A stretch of 64,000 nucleotides of DNA from an uncultured Rhizobiaceae bacterium (GTDB lineage Bacteria > Pseudomonadota > Alphaproteobacteria > Rhizobiales > Rhizobiaceae), in the NCBI GenBank assembly GCA_958296345.1, contig CATQIJ010000012.1, positions 62,001 to 126,000 of the forward strand, in the 5' to 3' direction. The notes below the pieces were generated by a model. That model had not been told where the DNA came from. It did no database searches and saw nothing but the letters and a program-made list of their open reading frames with translations. Shown piece after piece: positions 1 to 9,367 of the stretch (its first letter is position 1; every line of letters starts with the position of its first letter). A program made the position numbers and the translations under genes.

Positions 1-442
1 TAATGCATTGGCATCAGGTGCTTGTTCTATTGTTCCATCCGCAAGAACCCGTTCGTCAACTTCTAGTACCTCTTCATACAAAAGTTCTGGCTTTAAAATT
101 TCTTTGGCAAAAATATCTGGTCTGGCCTGATAGCCAATTTCCAACATGTCTCCAAAGCCCTTGGTAATCAGTAGGGCAGTTCTGTCACCCTTACGCTCTA
201 GTAGTGCGTTTGTTGCAACCGTTGTGCCCATTTTTACATGTCCAACAGATTGCGAAGGCACTTTATCTTTTGCAGTTAAGCCCAAGATTTCTTTTATGCC
301 TTGAATGGCCGCATCTCTATAGGCTTCTGGATTTTCAGAGAGTAATTTATGAGGATGTAGGGAACCGTTTGGAGCGCGTCCTACAATATCTGTAAATGTA
401 CCGCCACGATCTATCCAAAAATCCCCATTTAGCCATTTTCAT
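1..442 (-). CDS. Hydantoinase A / 5-oxoprolinase family protein, N-terminal part, cut by window edge and frameshifted
   Basis: Read on the minus strand, the protein contains [12 protein letters not shown] close to its start and then [17 protein letters not shown]. These are the N-terminal nucleotide-binding signatures of the hydantoinase/oxoprolinase (HyuA, OPLAH) family, which opens 5-oxoproline or hydantoin rings with ATP. Only about 145 residues lie in the window; the rest continues past base 1. The likely start is ATG at 442-440 (MKMAKWGF...). A run of five A at 417-421 has one base too many to join this start to the conserved frame, so a one-base insertion sits there. A run of four would give MAKWGFWIDRGG. 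Family assignment is confident; substrate (oxoproline, hydantoin or acetone-like) cannot be decided from this piece. Confidence 0.8.
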
Positions 443-611
443 ACTCCGATATTAACTGAGTATTTATAGCTGTGGATCAGATTATGCACAATTCAATTCA
501 TTGGCAGTTTTATATTATTCACGGTTCATTAACCATGTTTTAGAACTGCACGTTAAGGATGTCTTGCTAGGTTTTGGCTAGGAATAGCAATCTTGGGAAA
601 TTCGTTCGAAC

Positions 612-2658
612 ATGACAACATCTGATATACATAACGCTTCTGGATTAACTGTAAAAACAGTACCAGAGCAACGTGCAACATCTAGTACTCGAGCAGACGT
701 TGATTTAATGGCGGGTGAAAACCAAGCAGTTCTTGAAAAAGAGTTTAGCCGTGATAGAATGCGTGCCTTTGTTATTAGGTGTGATGGTGAATACGCAATC
801 ATTGCCGCAGATATTGAACAAGGTTCTGATTCAAAAGAGAACTATTGGTCAGTTGGCCAGTTAATTTCTATCAAAGTTGGTAGAAATCGCGTAGTTGGAA
901 TTACGTGTAGCGTTGAGGTTCCAAATCACGATTGGGATATGTCAGGTAAAAATGAAGTTCATGTAACGCTTGAACTTGTTGGTGAGATTGTTGCTTCTAC
1001 AGAAGAGGGCAAAGAAGATAAGTTTAGCACTGGTATTGCTAGCTACCCACAGATGGGCTGTGTTGCACATAGAATTCGTGGAACTGACCTTGCTATTATC
1101 TATAAAAGTGAAGGTGATACTGTAGTTAAGGTTGGTCAACTTACACAAGATCAGTCAATTGATGCTAAAATTGAAATAGATATGCTTTTATCACGTCACT
1201 TTGCTGTTGTTGGGACAACAGGTGTTGGTAAATCTACTTCTGTAACTTTGATTTTGCGGAAAGTGATTAAAGCGCGTCCTGATATTCGCATTCTAATGCT
1301 CGATCCGCATAATGAATTTGCCTCAGCATTTCCAAATGATTCAGTTACAGTTGATTCAAGTAATCTTATTTTGCCGTTTGGCTTTTAAGCTTGAAGAATT
1401 TTCTGAAGTTGTTTTCCGTGGCCAAAAGGGCTTTGACTTAGAAATTGAGATTCTTCGCGATCTCATACCACTTGCTAAAGAGCGCTTTCGTGTTGACGCA
1501 GAAAAGAACGCTTCAACTTTGATGAAGAAAAAATCAAAGAGTAATTTAACAGCAGATATGCCTGTGCCTTATAGAATGGTGGATCTTTTAAAGCTGATTG
1601 ACGAGCGATTAGGTATGTTGGAAGGTAAAAGTGACAAGCCAATACTGAAGTCTCTTGAATATCGCCTCCAAAGTATTTCAGAAGACCCACGGTTTCGCTT
1701 TATGTTTGATCAAACAAACGGCAATGGTGGGGATATTATGGAAGAAATTATTTCCAAGATTTTCCGTGTGCCGCATGAAGGTAAGCCAATTTGCGTGCTA
1801 GAAATGCCTGGCCTACCAACAGAAGTTGTTAATTCTGTTGTTTCTATTTTGTCACGTATGGCATTTGAAATTGCGATGAACAGTGACGGCGGTATTCAAA
1901 CGCTTCTTGTTTGTGAGGAAGCGCACCGTTATATTCCCGCTGATCCAAATGCTGGTTTCTGGCCAACACGTCAATCGATTGCCCGAATTGCGAAAGAAGG
2001 CCGTAAGTATGGTGTCTTCTTATGTATTATTACACAGCGTCCTGGTGAGTTAGATCCTACAATTTTATCACAGTGCAATACGCTTTTTGCGATGCGCTTG
2101 GGTAACCAAAAAGACCAAGAAATTATCCGAGGTGCTGTATCCAACGGCGCGAAGAGTACGATTAGTTTTTTGTCTTCGATTGCTAACCGTGAATGTATTG
2201 CCTTTGGTGAAGCTATTCAAACGCCAATGCGAATGACGTTTGAAACTATGCGTCCAGAAGACCTTCCTGGTGCTCATATCTACGAGCAGCAAGAAAAAGT
2301 AAAACAAGGCATGACCGTCTCGCTTAATTCTGTTCTTCGTCGTATGCGTATGGAAGATAGAAGACCTGTAAGTCAGGATTCTTATGCAGGTGTTGATAAT
2401 GATGCGGCTGCCGCTCAAGCTTCACAAAATGAACAGCGCGTTGCAAGGCATCCTGGGGATGAGATTAATTCTATTTTGAATGCTGCTCATTCAAACCCTA
2501 ATAGCTCGCTAACTGCGCAGCAAACGCCATCAATGGCACCTGTTCAAACGGCACCTCCTCAGCCTTTGAGGCAACCGACTCCTGCACCAGCAGCGCCTGT
2601 TGCACCAAAACCTGCAAGTAAGGCTGGCAGTTTAATTAATTCCTTTAGAGGAAAGTAA
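612..2658 (+). CDS. HerA-like ATPase (HAS-barrel plus DUF87), frameshifted as sequenced
   Basis: The first frame (612-1388) has an N-terminal beta-rich HAS-barrel-like region and a Walker A motif, VVGTTGVGKST, near residue 200. The second frame (ending 2658) continues with the rest of the motor domain, including LLVCEEAHRYIP (Walker B) and the arginine-rich IARIAKEGRKYGVF segment. This is the HerA/FtsK-type DNA-translocating ATPase family (DUF87); in bacteria its role is mostly uncharacterised. The frame breaks near 1375-1385. Restoring two T bases (TTTGG to TTTTGG and CTTTTAAG to CTTTTTAAG) gives LPFWLFKLEEF, which reads naturally, so two single-base deletions are the likely cause. The C-terminal 90 residues are Pro/Ala/Gln-rich and low complexity. 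A hairpin terminator follows at 2761. Confidence 0.85.
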
Positions 2659-2760
2659 TTAGCAAGAAGAATTAAATGCGATTAGCTATAAAAACGTCTT
2701 TCATCTTGCCTATGGGGTACTCAGTGCATGTTAAATTTATTCGATTTATAAAATAACAAC

Positions 2761-2790
2761 AAAACGCGTGAATCTGGCGCGTTTTTTGTT
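2761..2790 (+). terminator. Rho-independent terminator after the HerA-like gene
   Basis: An AAAACGCG / CGCGTTTT stem with a nine-base loop is followed by a T run, about 100 bases after the stop codon at 2658 and before the next gene at 2825. Confidence 0.7.
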
Positions 2791-2824
2791 TCCAAAGTAA
2801 AGTGACATGCACTAGACATACGGC

Positions 2825-3523
2825 ATGTCAATTTGGACTCAACTTGGAGAATTCCTTTCTGGTATTGCGGTAGATGCATTTTCTTCCGTAATTGAGGCGG
2901 TGCGAACTGTTTTTGAAGGAGACCCTGAAACACGAAGACAAGTTGGGTTTTCAGTTGCAATGATTGCCTTATCAGCAAAAATGGCAAAGGCTGATGGTGT
3001 TGTGACTGAAGATGAAATTAAAGCATTTCAGCAAATTTTTGATATCCCTAATGACGAGTTTAATCATGTTTCAAAGCTATATAATTTAGCTAAGCAAGAC
3101 GTTGCTGGATATCATGCCTATGCGAAAAGAATTCGCCGTTTATTTCCAGAAGATCCATTTATCCTTGAAGACGTCATGAATGGGTTGTTTCATATTGCAA
3201 AGGCAGATGGGCTCGTTCATGAAAATGAAATGTTGTTCATGGATGATATTGCCGAGATATTTGATATTAAAGGGCGAGAATACGAACGTATTCGCTTAAG
3301 GCATATGGAGCCTGAGGGCGGTAATCCATATATATTCCTAGATGCAGATCGTAGTTGGGAAGATGATAAGTTAAAATCGCATTATCGTAACTTAATTAAA
3401 GAAAACCATCCCGATCGTTTTATTGCTAGTGGCTTACCGGCAGAATTTGTTTCGATTGCAAATGATAGGCTAGCACAAATAAATGAAGCTTGGGCGAGCA
3501 TAAAATTGGAGCGTGGATTGTGA
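2825..3523 (+). CDS. DjlA-type co-chaperone: TerB domain plus C-terminal J domain
   Basis: The 232-residue protein has two TerB-like repeats (residues about 40-155, with the acidic pattern AKADGVVTEDE and AKADGLVHENE). These are followed by a short C-terminal J domain (about 165-228) with the HPD tripeptide in KENHPDRF that stimulates DnaK. Hydrophobic N-terminal residues 1-20 may anchor it, but no clear transmembrane helix is seen. The domain order matches DjlA-like proteins of Alphaproteobacteria. Its stop overlaps the GTG start of the amidase gene (GTGA), so the two are probably translationally coupled. Start ATG at 2825 has no strong Shine-Dalgarno sequence in view. The client is unknown; the neighbours suggest an envelope link, which is inference. 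Confidence 0.85.
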   Translation: MSIWTQLGEFLSGIAVDAFSSVIEAVRTVFEGDPETRRQVGFSVAMIALSAKMAKADGVVTEDEIKAFQQIFDIPNDEFNHVSKLYNLAKQDVAGYHAYAKRIRRLFPEDPFILEDVMNGLFHIAKADGLVHENEMLFMDDIAEIFDIKGREYERIRLRHMEPEGGNPYIFLDADRSWEDDKLKSHYRNLIKENHPDRFIASGLPAEFVSIANDRLAQINEAWASIKLERGL

Positions 3524-4275
3524 CATTTGAAGCGGATACCAAGTGCAAATGTATAATTCAGCCTGCAATGAATTTTGGTGAGCGAGCTAGCCATTTAAAA
3601 ACTGATATTTTACTTCTGCATTATACGGGTATGGAAAGTGGTGTGGCAGCTCTGGATTGGCTTTGCCGAGAAGAGAGTGGGGTGTCTTGTCATTATTTTG
3701 TTTGCGAAGATGGTCAAATAGTTCAACTGGTCCCAGAACAAAAAAGAGCATGGCATGCAGGTAAATCATGTTGGCAAGATGAAGTGGATACGAACTCACG
3801 ATCGATTGGAATTGAGATTGTAAATCCAGGGCATTCTGGTGGGTATCCAGAGTTTTCAGAAAAACAAATTAGTTCTGTTGTTGAACTGTGTAGTGATATT
3901 TTAAAACGTAACCCTGCGATCTTGCCTCAAAATGTTTTGGCACATTCAGATGTCGCACCCGGCCGAAAACATGACCCTGGGGAAAAGTTCCCATGGCAAT
4001 ACTTGCATGAAAAAGGCGTTGGGCATTGGGTTGCTTCTCCTACATCTTTAAAGGGTGGTTTCCTTCAAATGGGAGACAATGGTGAACCTGTTGCAGCACT
4101 TCAGGCTATGCTTGTTTTATATGGGTATTGTTTAGAAATATCAGGTACTTATTGCAAAAAAACACATGATTGCATCTTTGCATTTCAGCAGCACTTTAGA
4201 CAAAGCAGAGTAGATGGTGTTGCCGATGGGGAAACAATTTCTACTCTAAATGAACTCATTAGAGTGCTCGATTAA
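3520..4275 (+). CDS. N-acetylmuramoyl-L-alanine amidase (Amidase_2) with C-terminal peptidoglycan-binding domain
   Basis: Residues about 25-160 form an AmpD-like zinc amidase. LLLHYTGM supplies the first zinc histidine, and AHSDVAPGRKHDPG supplies the last histidine and the catalytic lysine/aspartate region. GIEIVNPG is the central strand. Residues about 175-250 resemble a peptidoglycan-binding_1 domain (VAALQAMLVLYG). The enzyme cleaves the bond between MurNAc and L-Ala; the AmpD-like form and lack of a clear signal peptide suggest cytoplasmic muropeptide recycling, though this is not certain. I chose GTG at 3520, which overlaps the TGA of the upstream gene, over an in-frame ATG at 3490 that lies inside the upstream J-domain coding sequence. 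Confidence 0.85.
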   Translation: MTFEADTKCKCIIQPAMNFGERASHLKTDILLLHYTGMESGVAALDWLCREESGVSCHYFVCEDGQIVQLVPEQKRAWHAGKSCWQDEVDTNSRSIGIEIVNPGHSGGYPEFSEKQISSVVELCSDILKRNPAILPQNVLAHSDVAPGRKHDPGEKFPWQYLHEKGVGHWVASPTSLKGGFLQMGDNGEPVAALQAMLVLYGYCLEISGTYCKKTHDCIFAFQQHFRQSRVDGVADGETISTLNELIRVLD

Positions 4276-4442
4276 CCGTGTGCATTATCCATGATATGTT
4301 ACGTTGGGTAATAATACGTGACTTGTTTTTGACACAACTATCTTATTAAAGCTTTCCAAGAATGCGGCCAACAATAATTGTTGAACATGAAAAATATAAA
4401 GATCCAAAGGTTTGGTTCTAGTCTGCAGGGAAAATAATTTTA

Positions 4443-5330
4443 ATGAGTAATTTTTTAAAACCGATTAAATCGATAGCAATTCTTTCAATATTTAGTGCCA
4501 CTCTTGTTGGTTGCCAAAGTATATCAACGACAGGTACGTCTACTTATTCGCCTGAAGCGAAGCAACAACAAACAAGCACACAAGTAGAACGTAAAGAAAA
4601 ATGGGAAGCACGTGTTGCTTCTATACGTGAAAAGCGACAGGAAAGAATTCTTGAAGCTCGCGAGCGCCGTTTAGAGCTTGCTGAAAATAGAAAAGTAGCT
4701 TCAGAAAAGCGTAAGATACAATCAGAGCAAAGACGCAAAGAAGCGCAAGAAAAACTTGCTCTTAGAATGGCGTCTAAAAAAGCAAAGCCGGCTAATAATC
4801 AAAAGACAATTAACCGAGCATTTGGCAAAGTTAAAGATACTAAGAATACATCACTTAGAACCGGATGGGTTAAGATTGACGGTAAGTTTGTTTATCGAAA
4901 TGCTAGAACAATCAAAGCTGAACAAGAGGCTGCAAAAAACAAAGCTAGGCGTAAATCAAATCCAAAAGGTAATTATGGAAAGTTGATTGCAAAATACGCT
5001 GCTCAACATGGTGTTCCGTACCGCCTTGCTCGTGCGGTTGTTCAAGTTGAAAGCAGCTTCCGCGCTGGTGTTACTGGTGCTGCTGGTGAAATTGGCCTTA
5101 TGCAAATCAGAATGTCCACAGCGCGTGGCATGGGCTACAAGGGAAGTGCAAAGCAACTTTATAATCCTGCGACTAATTTGTATTGGGGTATGAAATACCT
5201 TGGTAAAGCGCATCACTTAGCTGGTGGTTCTACTTGTGGTACTATCTTGAAGTATAATGCGGGTCATGGTGCTAAGAGCATGAACCCAATTAGCAGAAGA
5301 TATTGCAACCGTATTAGCCGCATTATCTAA
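4443..5330 (+). CDS. Lipoprotein lytic transglycosylase (SLT domain)
   Basis: The N-terminus is a lipoprotein signal with lipobox LVGC at residues about 21-24, so Cys24 should be lipidated. Residues 50-125 are very rich in Lys, Arg, Glu and Ala and probably form a long charged coiled coil. The C-terminal 120 residues are a goose-lysozyme-like SLT domain: VVQVESSFRAG carries the catalytic Glu, followed by GEIGLMQIR and KYNAGHG. It would cut glycan strands of peptidoglycan, leaving 1,6-anhydro ends. The two cysteines in the C-terminal part (STCGT, RYCNR) may form a disulfide. It follows the amidase gene in the same direction, with a 167-base gap. Confidence 0.9.
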   Translation: MSNFLKPIKSIAILSIFSATLVGCQSISTTGTSTYSPEAKQQQTSTQVERKEKWEARVASIREKRQERILEARERRLELAENRKVASEKRKIQSEQRRKEAQEKLALRMASKKAKPANNQKTINRAFGKVKDTKNTSLRTGWVKIDGKFVYRNARTIKAEQEAAKNKARRKSNPKGNYGKLIAKYAAQHGVPYRLARAVVQVESSFRAGVTGAAGEIGLMQIRMSTARGMGYKGSAKQLYNPATNLYWGMKYLGKAHHLAGGSTCGTILKYNAGHGAKSMNPISRRYCNRISRII

Positions 5331-5354
5331 TCTGAATTTATATTGAAGTTACTG

Positions 5355-5385
5355 AAAGCCTGATCGTTACGATTGGGCTTTTTTA
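5355..5385. terminator. Hairpin terminator between convergent genes
   Basis: AAGCCTGATCG / CGATTGGGCTT hairpin followed by a T run, placed between the lytic transglycosylase (ends 5330) and the convergent hydrolase (ends 5383). It can serve the plus-strand gene and possibly the minus-strand one. Confidence 0.65.
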
Positions 5386-6222
5386 TACGTTTCGATTTAA
5401 TACATCGCCTAAAAATGTATCAACAGCGGTTGTTAGCTTGCCGCGCTCTGAACCTATTTTGCTGTTGATTGAGATATGATTGTATCTTCGTTTTCCGTCA
5501 TAGCGATGAACTTCTGTGCCATCACGTTCAAGTGCATCGGCAAAGCGTTTTGAAACTTTGTCGCGCCCACTTCCTCCAGACCATGCCACGAGTGTCGGGG
5601 GTTGTTGTTTTAAGCCTATATAAGAAATTGGCGACCATGCATCCCACATTGCTTTTTTTCTAAAAGCAGGTGCGTAGAGTGCAGGTAGAGAACCACCACT
5701 TACTTTTGCTAAAAATGGTAAGTCGTAGGCTCGTGTATCATTGCATATGAGTGCTTTAACAGGAATTGCTGCTCCCGTAAGTGTTGCAAGTGAAGATAGG
5801 TGACACCCTGCAGAATGCCCCATAAGAGCAATTCGGTTTGGATCAGCATTTAACCTTGCCGCATTCGCGTGAATCCAGTTTACCGCTTCGCCAACCTGAA
5901 GAGCCTGTGTTTGCGCATTTGCAGCTGGAAAAAGTGTATAGCTTACTGAGGCAAAATTATAACCTGCTTGAGTAAAGTGCTTGGCTTTGCTGCCCACTTG
6001 TCCACGATTGCCAAGCGCCCATGCGCCGCCATGAACAAAGATTAGAATAGGTGCGTTAGCTGAATTGTTTACAGCCGGATACCAATCTAATTGATTTGAG
6101 CCATAATCAAATACTTGTTTTGAAGCGGCTTGTGCTTGCAAGGATGGCAATAATAAACCCGCAGATACTCCGCCTGCCATACTGCTTTTTAAAATTTCGC
6201 GACGCGTAAACTTCATGGCCAT
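5383..6222 (-). CDS. Secreted alpha/beta hydrolase (carboxylesterase-like) with TAT signal
   Basis: A 279-residue protein. The N-terminus has a twin-arginine signal (FTRREILKSS followed by a hydrophobic stretch and AQA), so it is probably exported folded. The mature part is an alpha/beta hydrolase of the BD-FAE / hormone-sensitive lipase-like type: HGGAW is the oxyanion motif, GHSAG holds the nucleophile Ser, and a C-terminal YNHISIN supplies the His. Such enzymes hydrolyse small esters; the substrate is unknown. The gene faces the lytic transglycosylase gene and is not obviously part of the downstream phosphonate operon. Confidence 0.85.
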   Translation of the reverse strand: MAMKFTRREILKSSMAGGVSAGLLLPSLQAQAASKQVFDYGSNQLDWYPAVNNSANAPILIFVHGGAWALGNRGQVGSKAKHFTQAGYNFASVSYTLFPAANAQTQALQVGEAVNWIHANAARLNADPNRIALMGHSAGCHLSSLATLTGAAIPVKALICNDTRAYDLPFLAKVSGGSLPALYAPAFRKKAMWDAWSPISYIGLKQQPPTLVAWSGGSGRDKVSKRFADALERDGTEVHRYDGKRRYNHISINSKIGSERGKLTTAVDTFLGDVLNRNV

Positions 6223-6307
6223 GCCTATGTTTATATCAAAGTCTTGGCGATTTTCCGATAGTCTTATTAAGGCTCAGTTAACTATGAGAAATGCGGTGTA
6301 ATTTTGT

Positions 6308-6893
6308 TTATCCGCAATATTTATCAACTACCTTCTGTAGCATCGGCGCGTAGTGCTGAAAATCAGGGGTGATATGGTTTGGAACCTTGTCTTGATCGTC
6401 CCAAATTCTGACTGTATAATGTCATTAAGATGAGGGTTCATCTCGAACTCTTTGGCTTCTTCCTCATTCATTGGGTCACCTTGAAGGCCAAGGGGGTGGA
6501 CAGAGGCATCTGATAGTTTTCCGAAATACTCTTTATCCGTTGCACATAAATACCGTTTTGCAGCCACATGATATCGAACACAGTCTGTCACAACTGTTGG
6601 AAAAAATTTAGATAGTATTGCCGCACCAGCTTTGTCGTGATGATTGTCTATGCCTTGGGCTAGCGCATCATCTGGAAATTCATTTGTGTAGTGACCGATG
6701 TCATGGAGGAGGGCAGCAGCAATAATCTCATCTGAGCCACCCGCTTTTTCTGCCAGTTCTGCGCCTTGTAACATGTGTTCTGACATAGTGACTTGTTCGC
6801 CTAAATATGAGTCTGCACCGCGCCGTTCGAAGATGTCGCCAATGAAGGCAACAATTGTTTCTGGCGCAAGTGCGTTTGTATCGGGTCTAGGCA

Positions 6894-6894
<1 letters not shown>
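6308..6894 (-). CDS. tmpB: TmpB-like HD-domain mixed-valent diiron oxygenase (phosphonate C-P bond cleavage), frameshifted near its 3' end
   Basis: The sequence shows the HD metal ligands (SEHMLQ, ALLHDIGHY, DNHHDKAG, VRYHVAAKRYL) and the SYLGEQ segment. The Tyr and Glu in that segment have the Y-x-x-E spacing of the substrate lid in PhnZ-type oxygenases. The KRYLCATDKEYF...LGLQGDP block is typical of the phosphonate-associated HD family. TmpB-type enzymes cleave (R)-1-hydroxy-2-(trimethylammonio)ethylphosphonate to glycine betaine and phosphate. A one-base deletion near 6412-6418 ends the visible frame at 6328; shifting frame continues as VRIWDDQDKVPNHITPDFQH to a TAA at 6310-6308, which restores the usual length of about 190 residues. 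Its ATG overlaps the tmpA stop (TAATG), so the two form an operon. Pathway assignment rests on the pairing with tmpA. Confidence 0.75.
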
Positions 6895-8043
<1,149 letters not shown>

Positions 8044-8136
8044 TTGCAAAGCTCCATATTTGTCGCTTGTAGAGTTGTCTGAAAATTTCGATTTTGTAAT
8101 ATTTTTGTTTTGATTAAGGGTGATTGTGTGAATTAC

Positions 8137-8286
8137 CTCCCCCTTGAGAGGAGGTTGGTGAAGCGAAGCTGAGCCGGTGGGGGATGGTACTTGCATCACG
8201 GTATGTGATCCCCCCTCTTGAAGTTTCTAAGGTTTGGCTACGCCAATTCCAAGAAACTTCATTCTCCCCCTCAAGGAGGGAGAAAA
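8137..8286. repeat. Palindromic intergenic repeat, module B, copy 1
   Basis: About 150 bp beginning ACCTCCCCCTTGAGAGGAGG, then GGTTGGTGAAGCG and GAGCCGGTGGGGG, and ending with AACTTCATTCTCCCCC and a second small palindrome. A closely similar stretch lies at 53588-53776, and the first 50 bases recur inside uvrD (57050-57103). No coding function is seen; the short open frame through it is a by-product of the repeat. Confidence 0.8.
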
Positions 8287-8299
8287 CATACGCAATCAG

Positions 8300-8752
8300 C
8301 ACTCGCCCATTGCTGAACGGTGTTACTTAATTTCTTTTCCGAAAGCATATCCATGCTTTCGTCCGTTCACAGGCTGGCGTTTTGGCTAAACGCCTCAGTT
8401 TTGCTCTGCCACGGAGGGAGCGAAGCAAATCCTCTCGATTTGTTCGCCAACAAATAAGTAAACATGCGGAGCTTTCGATTGAAAACCTCTAATGTTTGTA
8501 ATGTGTGGCGTTCATTCGAAAGCTCACGTAGAGATTTTTAGTACCGCCTCACGGGATAAATCCAGCGGGTCGGCCTTCTAGGAGGGAATATATCCGAAAT
8601 ATATTCCTTACCGCTCTACTGTCTCTGATCTCATTTAACTTCGGTGGCCAAACTGAGTTTTAGCAAAGCAAGCCCTTTTGGCTTGTTCGCCAGCAAAAAT
8701 GCATGATCAGACGATAGAGATATTATGCAGGTAGTTTTTGGGGCGGGGATAA
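8300..8752. repeat. Composite structured element, copy 1 (shared ends with 52475-52853)
   Basis: The 30 bases at 8300-8329 match 52475-52504 with two differences, and the right edge shares GGCGGGGATAAGTT with the second copy. Inside are a palindromic module A (8339-8418, closed by TCCGT/ACGGA), two module D hairpins (8419-8450 and 8662-8694) and a long hairpin (8473-8531) whose stem GAGCTTTCGA / TCGAAAGCTC differs from copy 2 while the loop keeps AACCT and TGGCGTTCA. No gene is seen between tmpA and 8836. Confidence 0.65.
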
Positions 8753-8835
8753 GTTTTTTGATAATTTATTTGCATATAAAATATAAATGAATATAAATTT
8801 TCCTTCTGAGGAAGTTTAAGAAAAGTTTTAATACA

Positions 8836-9228
8836 TTGAAGAAATTACTATATATTTTTACATTAGCTTTGTTTAGTACTACTAACTTTGCCCATTCAGA
8901 GGCAATAACGGGTGATGTTAAAGGTGGTCAAAAAACCTTAATCTATAATTATTCGAAATACGATCCTACCCGATGTAGCGGCATGGCTCTGCCAAAGCTG
9001 GGCACTGTGAAAACTGAAAATGGAAAAATTACCACGCGTATAAGCACTCAAAAACTCGATAAGGGTTCATGCAAAGGTAGAGTAATTAAATCGTTGGAAG
9101 TTTTTTATACGCCTAATCGTGGATTTAAAGGTAAGGATAAGGTTTCTGTTATTCTCACCTCATCAAGATATGTTGATGGGACAGGACACACCTCTACCAA
9201 GTTAAAATATAATTTGAATGTGAAGTAA
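8836..9228 (+). CDS. Hypothetical secreted protein
   Basis: A 130-residue protein with a signal peptide (KKLLYIFTLALFSTTNFAHS, cleavage near residue 21-23). The mature part is small, basic and rich in beta-forming residues, with two cysteines (about 47 and 78) that could form a disulfide. I do not recognise the family. The only suitable start is TTG at 8836, because the signal peptide begins there; AGGAAG lies about 24 bases upstream, farther than usual, so the start is uncertain. It sits alone between the repeat block and the convergent flavoprotein gene. Confidence 0.6.
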   Translation: MKKLLYIFTLALFSTTNFAHSEAITGDVKGGQKTLIYNYSKYDPTRCSGMALPKLGTVKTENGKITTRISTQKLDKGSCKGRVIKSLEVFYTPNRGFKGKDKVSVILTSSRYVDGTGHTSTKLKYNLNVK

Positions 9229-9367
9229 GTTTGTTAGGCTTTTTCTTTTATAAAATGTACTAATATCCACCCAGTGACATTCGTATGCAGTTTACCTTGT
9301 GCTGTGCGAGGAACCTCAAATTTGCAATTATACTCTGTCACTATTCTAACAATTTAACGTTTGCCGT

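Noticed and set aside
8114-8302. Short open frames in the tmpA upstream repeat block, including an extension of tmpA to 8199
   Set aside because: They translate repeat DNA; tmpA homologues begin at the ATG at 8043, which has a good ribosome site.
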